Of a stretch of DNA of 13,789 bases, positions 7,720 through 13,602 are shown piece by piece. Every line of letters begins with the position of its first letter. Within the stretch, counting starts at the first letter, position 1. Origin of the DNA: CAYQTO01 sp964420455 (GTDB lineage: Bacteria > Sumerlaeota > Sumerlaeia > SLMS01); NCBI GenBank assembly GCA_964420455.1, contig CAYQTO010000098.1, forward strand, positions 1 to 13,789, written 5' to 3'. The position numbers and the translations under genes are program-made. The notes beneath the pieces are model-generated. The model was not told the DNA's origin, ran no database searches, and worked only from the letters and a program-made list of their open reading frames with translations.

Positions 7720-8394
7720 TCAGGCGCCAGCGGGTGCGGCGTGGAGTTCGAGGCGGACGGCATCCGGGAAGGGCCATCCATCGGGGGGGCGATGGGCGGC
7801 GACGACAAGGGTGCCGCCGCCGTCATGGTAATCGCGAAGGGCGGTGAAGAGGAGCCCGGCATTGCGGGGGTCGAGCTGGGAGGTGGGCTCGTCGGCGAGG
7901 AGGAGCGGTGGCTCGGGGGCGAGGGCGCGGGCGAAGGCGACGCGTTGGCGCTGGCCGCCGGAGAGGCGCTGAACGGGGCGACGGACCTCCGCGGGGCTCA
8001 GTCCGAAACGAACGAGCAGCTCGCGAGCCCGGCGGATGGCCTGGCCAGGCGCCATCCCCCGTCCCCAAAGGAGGGGCGCGGCGACCGCCTCCTCGGCGCG
8101 CAGCCCGGTCGGAAGCAGGTGATGCTGAAAGAGGGTTGTCACGGTGGTTCGGCGGTACGCGGCAAGTGCGGTTTCCGAGAGGCGGGCGATCTCGCGGCCG
8201 AGGACGGCGAGGCTGCCGGAGGTGGGGCGGTCGAGGCCGCCGAGGAGGTTCAGCAGGGTGGACTTGCCGACGCCGGAGGGGCCGAGAACGAGGAGGACGG
8301 CACCCCGGGGGATGTCGAAGTCGACCGGGGCGAGGGCTGGCCGGGCACGTTCGTAGGTGCGCGAGAGGGCCCGCGCGACAAGGGCGGAGGCCAT
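7720..8394 (-). CDS. ABC transporter ATP-binding protein (LolD/MacB-like)
   Basis: This 224-residue nucleotide-binding subunit has every key motif. Walker A is GPSGVGKST (38-46), the Q-loop glutamine is Q90 in LFQHHLLPT, and the signature is LSGGQRQR (144-151). Walker B is LLLADE (164-169) with catalytic E169, the D-loop is SQLD (172-175), and the H-loop is H201. The Q-loop context and small size match the LolD/MacB/FtsE group, which powers lipoprotein release or mechanotransmission rather than solute import. No matching FtsX-like permease is in the window, so it is an orphan here and the substrate is unknown. ATG 8394 has no Shine-Dalgarno and follows a C/T-rich leader. It sits 61 nt after the small secreted protein and 77 nt before the glycosyltransferase, all on the same strand. 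Confidence 0.88.
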   Translation of the reverse strand: MASALVARALSRTYERARPALAPVDFDIPRGAVLLVLGPSGVGKSTLLNLLGGLDRPTSGSLAVLGREIARLSETALAAYRRTTVTTLFQHHLLPTGLRAEEAVAAPLLWGRGMAPGQAIRRARELLVRFGLSPAEVRRPVQRLSGGQRQRVAFARALAPEPPLLLADEPTSQLDPRNAGLLFTALRDYHDGGGTLVVAAHRPPDGWPFPDAVRLELHAAPAGA

Positions 8395-8410
8395 GGGAAG
8401 GAAAGGAGTC

Positions 8411-8437
8411 GGCGCCCGGCCGGGAGGGCGGGGCGCC
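8411..8437 (-). other. GC-rich hairpin between small secreted protein and ABC genes
   Basis: GGCGCCC at 8411-8417 pairs with GGGCGCC at 8431-8437, giving a 7-bp stem with a 13-nt loop that also contains part of the palindrome CCCGGCCGGG (8415-8424). No T-run follows on the - strand, so it is not a classical terminator. It could attenuate or stabilise the message, or be incidental in GC-rich DNA. Confidence 0.3.
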
Positions 8438-8455
8438 GGAGAACGGAGCGGAAGG

Positions 8456-8812
8456 TTACTGGGAATTGGCGGGTCGCGTGGTGGGGCGGGTCGTAGGCTG
8501 CGACTCCTCCATGGCCATGCGCTCGGACTTGATAGACGGGGTGAAGTCGCCGTGGGTCCACTCGAAGAAGGTGCCCTCGTCATCGGGGCGAGCCTTGTGG
8601 CCGAAGACGATGTCGAGGTCGGGCCGGGAGACGACCCAGTGAACGGGGCGCATGATGCCGTATTCGAGGGCGAGCCCGACCGGGTGGAGCACGTAGGCGA
8701 CGAGACGCATGGGGTTGTCGCTTTGGCCGCGGCGGTAGCGGTCCGCCGAGGCGGGAATGGCAATGGCGACAAGCGCCAGCGCAAGCACGGCAACGGCGAG
8801 CTTCTGCTTCAT
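8456..8812 (-). CDS. Small exported protein, function unknown
   Basis: This 118-residue protein is of no family I can name. Residues 1-23 are a textbook Sec signal peptide: KQK, then an Ala/Val/Leu core, ending ASA before D24. The mature part has a compact, conserved-looking centre: NPMRLVAYVLHPVGLALEYG (33-52), MRPVHWVVSRPDLDIVFGHK (54-73), then FFEWTHGDF (82-90). The middle stretch is moderately hydrophobic but Pro/His-interrupted, so peripheral membrane attachment is possible. The C-terminus is a flexible tail with a small PTTRPTTRP duplication (106-114). I start at ATG 8812 because AAGGA lies 7 nt upstream and the signal peptide begins there; an in-frame upstream ATG (8848) would bury it. 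No lipobox cysteine is seen. It sits between dsbD and the ABC ATPase, probably in one transcript, but contains no cysteine, so it is not an obvious DsbD substrate. Confidence 0.75.
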   Translation of the reverse strand: MKQKLAVAVLALALVAIAIPASADRYRRGQSDNPMRLVAYVLHPVGLALEYGIMRPVHWVVSRPDLDIVFGHKARPDDEGTFFEWTHGDFTPSIKSERMAMEESQPTTRPTTRPANSQ

Positions 8813-8819
8813 GGCGAGG

Positions 8820-8824
8820 TCCTT
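8820..8824 (-). promoter_or_regulatory. Ribosome binding site of the small exported protein
   Basis: The - strand reads AAGGA, 7 nt before the ATG at 8812. This decides the start at the signal peptide rather than 12 codons upstream. Confidence 0.55.
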
Positions 8825-8913
8825 TTGCGTTGTTTCAGATGGGAACACGGTCGCGGCCCTGCCACGAGCAGGTCAAGGGGAAGGCACGACGTCCGGGGAA
8901 ACCGGGGTTTTCC

Positions 8914-10953
8914 TTACCCGCCGACTGCCGCCGGGGATGGCCCCGCGGGCCGGAGCCCCTTGTCCAGAAACGCCACGAAGGCGGACTCGTCCGTCGTGTA
9001 TTCGGCCTTGGCGATCACTTCCTCGTCCGGGGTGATCACGACGTAGAAGGGGAGCGCGACGGTATTGAAGTTTTCGGCCTGGTAGGCCTGTCGCTCGCGG
9101 CCCTTCTCCGGGTCGTCGGTGTAGAGCTTGACCAGAACATATTGCTCGAGGCGTTCCACCACCGCCGGCCGGGGGAACATGTTCTTTTCCATGAGGCGGC
9201 AGTTGGTGCAGGTATAGCCGGTGAAATCGATGAAGACGTTGCGGCCCTCGGCGCGGGCCTGGGCGAGGGCGGGCTCGATCTCACTGTGCCATTGGAGGCG
9301 GTCGAGGGGGTCGGCGTCGGCGAAGGCGGAGGCGCGGGCCTGGGGCCGGAGATCCGGCGGCATGTAGGCCTCGATGAAGCCGTGGAGATCGCGGCCAAAA
9401 AGCCCCGCGGCCAGATAAAGGGCAAAGGAGCCAAAGGTGGTGCCGAGGAGCAGCCGGGAGACGCCGATGCTGTTGGTTTCGGGATCATCCGGCAGGCGGA
9501 TCATGCCGAAGAGGTAGAAGGTGATGACGAGGCCGATCATGGCCCAGATGGCGAGGAGCACCTCGCGGGTGAGGACCATGCTCTGGCCGAGAAGGATCAG
9601 GTCTGCGTTGCTGAGAAACTTGAACGCGGCGGCCAGCACCAGGAGACCCATGACGACCTTGACGGAGTAGAGCCAGGCGCCGCTGCGGGGCATGCGGCCC
9701 ATGAGCTGGGGCACCATGGCGAGGAGAAAGAAGGGGGCGGCGAAGCCGGTGGCGAAGGCCATCATGCCGAAGAGCGGGCGGGTCCACTCGCCGGTGAGGG
9801 CCTGAACAATGAGCACCCCAAGGAGCGGCGCCGTGCACGTGAACGAAATGATGACGAAGACGATCGCCTTGGCGGCAATGCCGAGAAGGTCCGACCCGCC
9901 GCCGGCGCGCTTTTGCAGGCCGGAGGTCATCCATGCCGGGGGCTGGATCACGAACACCTCGAACAGGCTGAGGGCGAAGGCGATATACAGCACGGCGAAG
10001 AAGAGATTCACCCACGGATTGGCGGCGATCCAGTTCGCGAATCCGCTGTTTTCCACTCCCCCGCCGAGGAGATAGAGGAGGATCGAAAACCCGAAGCCGA
10101 TCGCCGTGAAGCCGAGGATGATCGACCCCACGTAGACGCCGGACAGCTTGGCAGCCTCGAAGGTGGACTTCGCCGCCTTGTTGCTGAAGAAGCTGATGGT
10201 GATGGGGATCATCGGAAAGACGCAGGGCGTGGCGAGGGCAAGGATGCCGAGGAAGAAGGCGAGGCCGAGGAAGCCGAGGAAGGTGGATTCGCCGACGACG
10301 CGTTCGGAGTCGGACTGGCCGGCGGCGGAGTCGACGGCGGCGGCCGCGCCGGTGACGGTTGCTCCGGTATCGGAGGGGGCGGGGGCCGGGTCCGCGAGTT
10401 CGATCGGATCGCCCTCGAGGACGGTCAGCGACGCCGTCCAGTCGACCGTGGCGGGCGGGAGACAACTGGTTTCCGTGCAGGCCTGATGGTAGATGCCGCC
10501 CGCGAGGTTGATGGTCCCGGGCTGGGCATCGGGGGAAAGGCGGAAGGTGCGGGTGAACTCGAGCGGAGAACCGTAGAGGTAGCCAACATCGCGCTCGAAG
10601 CCCTTGTCGAACTTGACGGTGATTTCCGGCTCGGCCCAAGTGCTGCGGGGGGAGATCAGACCGGAAGTCGCCTCGTCGAGGTTGATTTCCGTGGGGATCG
10701 GCCCGAACTCCTTCCCCGGAGGTGCAGGGGGCTGGACAATCGAGTAGAGGTGATAGCCCTCGTCGACAGTGGCGGTGATGCGGAGGGTGACCTCGCCGCC
10801 GGGTCGAATTTCGGTGGGCTCCACGGCGGCCTGGACGGAAACCACCGCGGGCGGGCCCCATTGGGCAGCGGCAGGTGAGGCGAGGCCTGCCAGCGCCAGA
10901 AGAGCGGCGGCAAGCCAGGTGAATCTCGGTTGCAAGGGGAACAAGAGCGACAC
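8914..10953 (-). CDS. dsbD: Thiol:disulfide interchange protein DsbD
   Basis: DsbD carries electrons from cytoplasmic thioredoxin across the inner membrane to periplasmic thiol proteins. The 679-residue product shows all three modules. A signal peptide (1-30, cut after SPAAA) is followed by a periplasmic alpha-type domain with the cysteine pair C159/C164 (CTETSC). Next is a membrane domain of about eight or more helices (about 226-525), with redox cysteines C244 in ATPCVFPMIP and C373 in FTCTAPLLG. The C-terminal thioredoxin domain (about 555-668) has CTNC at 582-585 and the cis-proline loop ALPFYV (633-638). It is longer than the roughly 565-residue E. coli protein, mainly in the linkers and the region before the thioredoxin domain. 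GTG 10953 is chosen because GGAG lies 5 nt upstream and the signal peptide begins there. It heads the - strand gene train. Confidence 0.95.
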   Translation of the reverse strand: MSLLFPLQPRFTWLAAALLALAGLASPAAAQWGPPAVVSVQAAVEPTEIRPGGEVTLRITATVDEGYHLYSIVQPPAPPGKEFGPIPTEINLDEATSGLISPRSTWAEPEITVKFDKGFERDVGYLYGSPLEFTRTFRLSPDAQPGTINLAGGIYHQACTETSCLPPATVDWTASLTVLEGDPIELADPAPAPSDTGATVTGAAAAVDSAAGQSDSERVVGESTFLGFLGLAFFLGILALATPCVFPMIPITISFFSNKAAKSTFEAAKLSGVYVGSIILGFTAIGFGFSILLYLLGGGVENSGFANWIAANPWVNLFFAVLYIAFALSLFEVFVIQPPAWMTSGLQKRAGGGSDLLGIAAKAIVFVIISFTCTAPLLGVLIVQALTGEWTRPLFGMMAFATGFAAPFFLLAMVPQLMGRMPRSGAWLYSVKVVMGLLVLAAAFKFLSNADLILLGQSMVLTREVLLAIWAMIGLVITFYLFGMIRLPDDPETNSIGVSRLLLGTTFGSFALYLAAGLFGRDLHGFIEAYMPPDLRPQARASAFADADPLDRLQWHSEIEPALAQARAEGRNVFIDFTGYTCTNCRLMEKNMFPRPAVVERLEQYVLVKLYTDDPEKGRERQAYQAENFNTVALPFYVVITPDEEVIAKAEYTTDESAFVAFLDKGLRPAGPSPAAVGG

Positions 10954-10958
10954 GATGT

Positions 10959-10962
10959 CTCC
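10959..10962 (-). promoter_or_regulatory. Ribosome binding site of dsbD, supporting a GTG start
   Basis: GGAG on the - strand lies 5 nt before GTG 10953, inside GGATGGAG. The ATG overlapping this element is in a different frame. Confidence 0.6.
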
Positions 10963-10970
10963 ATCCTTCA

Positions 10971-11075
10971 GGACAAACGAATTACGCGGCCGTTCTGGCA
11001 CGCGAAGGGTTGCCGTGATGGGGAAGGAAGGCAAAACGTTTGCCGGAATGCGCCAGTCCTTTGAATCGTTTGTCC
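10971..11075. repeat. Inverted 10-bp repeat flanking the dsbD/hydrolase divergent promoter region
   Basis: GGACAAACGA at 10971-10980 is exactly repeated in inverted orientation as TCGTTTGTCC at 11066-11075. Seen from each gene, the sense strand therefore carries the same TCGTTTGTCC, 17 nt before the dsbD start codon and 23 nt before the hydrolase-like start codon. A third related core, AAACGTTT (11034-11041), lies between them. Shared operator half-sites for one regulator are possible; common leader elements are another reading. The repeat is seen directly; the role is inference. Confidence 0.5.
11030..11044. promoter_or_regulatory. Palindromic element GGCAAA-ACG-TTTGCC in the divergent region
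   Basis: A perfect 6-bp inverted repeat with a 3-nt centre, containing the palindrome AAACGTTT. It shares the CGTTTG core with the two flanking 10-bp repeats; the CGTTTG at 11037 and that at 11067 are 30 bp apart. This is a candidate operator; no known box is recognised. Confidence 0.35.
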
Positions 11076-11098
11076 GTTCGAGAGGTCGAGAAAAGCCT

Positions 11099-11971
11099 AT
11101 GACACATTGGAATCGGATGATGCGGGCCATCGTGGTGGCCCTTGTGCTGGTGGTTGCCGCGCCCGGGAACGCGCGCGACACAAAGCAAGTCGAGCCCGGC
11201 GTTTGGGTGCGCGAGATCACCTACGGCAAGAGCCGGAGCGCGGGCCAGCTGTGGGTTTACCTGCCCGACGAGGTGCGAAGGGGGAAGGTCCCCGTGGCCG
11301 TGATCCCTGCGCGGGGCGCGACACTCCTGCACGGGGCCCGGCTCGACCCGGACCTCGATCGCCCACACCATGTGGCGTGGGCTCGGGCTGGTTTCGGGGT
11401 GCTTGCGTTTGAGGTCTCGGGGGCGCGGGTCGACGAAGCAGGCGAGGAAATCCCCCGGAACGATGCGGTGCGGGCCTTCGTGGAGGCAAACGCGGGCGAG
11501 AACGACCTGGATGCCGTCTTGACTTACGGATTCCGGGCCTTTCAGCAGGCCGACAAGGACCGGTTCTTCCTCGTGGCGGAGGGACCCGCCGCCGCCCTCG
11601 CGCTGCGCCGTGCGTCCGGCGACGACCGCATCCGCGGCGTTATCCTTCTGGCACCGGTCATAAATGCGACCTACCACGTGGGGGGGCACCGGATGGCGGA
11701 ACTCGAACCGGAACTGCCGGGGATCACCAACTATCTGAACTTTGTTTCGCCGGACCGGTCGAACCTCCTGCCCAGGTGCCCCGTCTTCGTTTACCACCCC
11801 GAGGACCTCGAGTACCCGCCTTTGGTGGATGCACTGGCCTTCGCGGAACGGCTCCAGAACCTCGGCGTTGCGGTCACCGTAGTGCGGGGAAGTGGCGGTG
11901 CTCCCGAGCGGCTTCTGGCCACCGAGGGCGTCGCCCGGGCGGCGGAATGGATGCGGGGTTTGGAGAATTAG
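11099..11971 (+). CDS. Exported alpha/beta-hydrolase-like protein with a degenerate active site
   Basis: This 290-residue protein has a signal peptide (1-25, cut after PGNA) and so should act outside the inner membrane. The rest follows the order of a prolyl-oligopeptidase/esterase-type alpha/beta hydrolase: beta-strand plus oxyanion-loop region VAVIPARGATLLHG (66-79), GFGVLAFEVSGAR (98-110), nucleophile-elbow position FFLVAEGPAAALAL (156-169), ILLAPVINA (182-190), and the acid-loop position FVYHPEDLEYPP (230-241). At the elbow the expected GxSxG reads AEGPA, with no serine. At the expected His loop the sequence is VVRGSGGAPE (261-270), with no histidine. The protein may be a non-catalytic binding member of the fold, or use other residues. 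ATG 11099 fits the signal peptide; ATGs at 11117 and 11120 are alternatives. It is divergent from dsbD. Confidence 0.75.
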   Translation: MTHWNRMMRAIVVALVLVVAAPGNARDTKQVEPGVWVREITYGKSRSAGQLWVYLPDEVRRGKVPVAVIPARGATLLHGARLDPDLDRPHHVAWARAGFGVLAFEVSGARVDEAGEEIPRNDAVRAFVEANAGENDLDAVLTYGFRAFQQADKDRFFLVAEGPAAALALRRASGDDRIRGVILLAPVINATYHVGGHRMAELEPELPGITNYLNFVSPDRSNLLPRCPVFVYHPEDLEYPPLVDALAFAERLQNLGVAVTVVRGSGGAPERLLATEGVARAAEWMRGLEN

Positions 11972-11984
11972 GGGGAATCAGGCC

Positions 11985-12014
11985 TTGACGGGCGCCATAT
12001 CAGGACATCATGAT
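11985..12014 (+). promoter_or_regulatory. Candidate sigma-70-type promoter of ahcY
   Basis: TTGACG (11985-11990) matches five of six bases of the -35 consensus. It is followed after 18 bp by CATGAT (12009-12014), which matches four of six of the -10. A start site would fall near 12020-12022, right at the base of the leader hairpin. The -10 also lies inside a 10-bp palindrome, CATCATGATG (12006-12015). Confidence 0.4.
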
Positions 12015-12021
12015 GCCTTGA

Positions 12022-12044
12022 AATGAGGGCGCCACGCCCTTGTT
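12022..12044 (+). promoter_or_regulatory. Stem-loop in the ahcY leader
   Basis: AATGAGGGCG (12022-12031) pairs with CGCCCTTGTT (12035-12044) across a CCA loop: ten pairs, two of them G-U. A second small hairpin, ACCC-GAA-GGGT (12054-12064), lies just before the start codon and includes the only purine-rich tract that could act as Shine-Dalgarno. I could not match this to the published SAH riboswitch core or to the SAM riboswitch classes I know. It may be a 5' stabilising stem or an unnamed control element. Confidence 0.35.
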
Positions 12045-12074
12045 GCAATCTCCACCCGAAGGGTATTCCAATCT

Positions 12075-13514
12075 ATGAGCGTGACGACCAAGCCGACCGC
12101 TGTGGCCCCCAAGTACAAGGTGGCCGACATCAATCTGGCTGACTTTGGACGGAAGGAAATCGACATTGCGGAGGGGGAAATGCCCGGGCTCATCGCCACC
12201 CGCGAAGAGTACGGCGCCAAGAAGCCCCTCGCCGGATGCCGCATCACCGGCTCGCTCCACATGACCATCCAGACCGCGGTGCTGATCGAGACGCTGCGCG
12301 ACCTTGGTGCCGACATCCGCTGGGCGTCCTGCAACATCTACTCGACGCAGGATCATGCGGCCGCGGCCATCGCCGAGCAGGACATCCCCGTCTTCGCCTG
12401 GAAGGGCATGAACCTCCACGAGTACTGGCAGTGCACGAAGTGGGCGTTGAGCTTTCCCGAAGGCGGTCCGACCACCATCGTGGACGACGGCGGCGACGCC
12501 ACCATGATGATCCTCCGCGGCGCCAAGCGCGAGGAGGAGTTCGAAAAGACGGGCACCAAGCCGGCCATCGCCACCAGCAGCAAGGACGAGGAAGCGCTCG
12601 ACACCGTTCTCAACGATACCCTCGACGAGAACCCCCGGTTCTGGCGCGACATGGCGAAGAACATCGTCGGCGTGAGCGAGGAGACCACCACCGGCGTGCA
12701 CCGCCTGTACGAGATGGCGAAGAAGGGCACGCTGCCCTTCCCGGCCATCAACGTGAACGACTCGGTGACGAAGTCGAAGTTCGACAACCTCTACGGGTGC
12801 CGCGAGTCCTGCGTGGACGCGATCAAGCGGGCGACCGACGTGATGATCGCCGGCAAGAAGGTCGTCGTGGCCGGCTACGGTGATGTCGGCAAGGGCACCG
12901 TGCAGAGCTTCAAGGGCCTCGGCGCCACCCTTTACGTGACGGAGATCGACCCGATCTGCGCGCTCCAGGCCTGCATGGAAGGCTATCAGGTGGTGACCAT
13001 GGAGGAGGCGGTGGAGTTCGGCGACATCTTTGTCACGACCACCGGCAACGTGGACGTCATCACCCGCCAGCACATGGACAAGATGACGAACGACGCGATC
13101 GTGTGCAACATCGGGCACTTCGACTCGGAAATCCAGGTCGCCGGGCTACGCGACCTGAAGTGGGTGAACATCAAGCCCCAAGTGGATCACATCATCTGGC
13201 CGGATGGGAAGCGGATCATCCTGCTGGCCGAGGGCCGTCTCGTGAACCTCGGCTGCGCCACGGGCCACCCGAGCTTCGTTATGAGCGCGAGCTTCACCAA
13301 CCAGACAATCGCCCAGATCGACCTTTGGGAGAATCGGAACAACGGCAAGTACGACAACGCCGTGTATACGCTTCCGAAGGTCCTCGACGAGAAGGTCGCG
13401 CGCCTCCATCTCGCGAAGCTTGGCGCCAAGCTCACCGAAATGAACGACAAGCAGTGCGGATACCTCGGTCTTCCGAAGGAAGGTCCCTACAAGCCGGAGC
13501 ACTACCGCTACTAA
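12075..13514 (+). CDS. ahcY: Adenosylhomocysteinase (S-adenosylhomocysteine hydrolase)
   Basis: AhcY splits S-adenosylhomocysteine into adenosine and homocysteine, which keeps cellular methyltransferases from product inhibition; it is a cytoplasmic NAD-dependent tetramer. The 479-residue protein is full length. It has the substrate-side GSLHMTIQTAVLIETL (59-74), the catalytic stretch NDSVTKSKFDNLYGCRES (228-245; K233, D237, N238, C242), the Rossmann loop GYGDVGKG (267-274), and the C-terminal KPEHYRY (473-479) that reaches the NAD of a neighbouring subunit. The region about 150-190 is the roughly 40-residue insertion found in the long bacterial/plant form. Codons are strongly C-ending (GCC, ATC, AAG, GAC, TAC), unlike the other + strand genes, which suggests high expression. 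ATG 12075 has only a weak AAGGG 11 nt upstream. No other methyl-cycle gene (metK, metH, metF) is visible here. Confidence 0.97.
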   Translation: MSVTTKPTAVAPKYKVADINLADFGRKEIDIAEGEMPGLIATREEYGAKKPLAGCRITGSLHMTIQTAVLIETLRDLGADIRWASCNIYSTQDHAAAAIAEQDIPVFAWKGMNLHEYWQCTKWALSFPEGGPTTIVDDGGDATMMILRGAKREEEFEKTGTKPAIATSSKDEEALDTVLNDTLDENPRFWRDMAKNIVGVSEETTTGVHRLYEMAKKGTLPFPAINVNDSVTKSKFDNLYGCRESCVDAIKRATDVMIAGKKVVVAGYGDVGKGTVQSFKGLGATLYVTEIDPICALQACMEGYQVVTMEEAVEFGDIFVTTTGNVDVITRQHMDKMTNDAIVCNIGHFDSEIQVAGLRDLKWVNIKPQVDHIIWPDGKRIILLAEGRLVNLGCATGHPSFVMSASFTNQTIAQIDLWENRNNGKYDNAVYTLPKVLDEKVARLHLAKLGAKLTEMNDKQCGYLGLPKEGPYKPEHYRY

Positions 13515-13541
13515 GCGGGGCCCCCCTTCCTGGAATAACCC

Positions 13542-13577
13542 ACGGCCCGCCTCGAGAGAGGCGGGCCGTCTCTATTA
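13542..13577 (+). terminator. Rho-independent-like terminator after ahcY
   Basis: A perfect 12-bp stem (ACGGCCCGCCTC at 13542-13553 with GAGGCGGGCCGT at 13558-13569) is closed by a GAGA tetraloop and followed by CTCTATTA, a short T-containing tail. It lies 27 nt after the ahcY stop, in the gap between convergent genes, and may work in both directions, though neither side has a strong T-run. Confidence 0.8.
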
Positions 13578-13602
13578 CCCCAGGAGCCACGCTTTTGTCC
13601 CC

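Noticed and set aside
4457..7831. Long + strand open frames (4457-5752, 6752-7831) opposite the GT-C gene
   Set aside because: These are Gly/Arg/Glu-rich antisense shadows in GC-rich DNA. The - strand frame has coherent membrane helices and GT-C motifs throughout.
8871..8876. TTGACC on the - strand as a -35 for the small exported protein gene
   Set aside because: No acceptable -10 lies 16-18 nt downstream.
8885..8913. Possible terminator just after dsbD (GGAAA...TTTCC on the - strand)
   Set aside because: The stem is only about five base pairs and no T-run follows; too weak to call, and the next gene is close.
8830..10878. A 682-codon open frame on the + strand opposite dsbD
   Set aside because: It is a mirror of the C-ending codons of dsbD. 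Its composition is Gly/Glu/Asp/Arg repeats with no domain character, while the - strand has an unmistakable full-length DsbD.
11972..12074. A classical SAH or SAM riboswitch upstream of ahcY
   Set aside because: I cannot find the conserved core of the SAH riboswitch or of the SAM-I/II/IV types I know; only simple hairpins are visible.
323..13372. Recurring GTATAGACG word as a dispersed repeat or binding site
   Set aside because: Nearly all copies lie inside coding frames as a Val-Tyr-Thr-type codon run, so codon context explains them; reported only as codon-pair bias.
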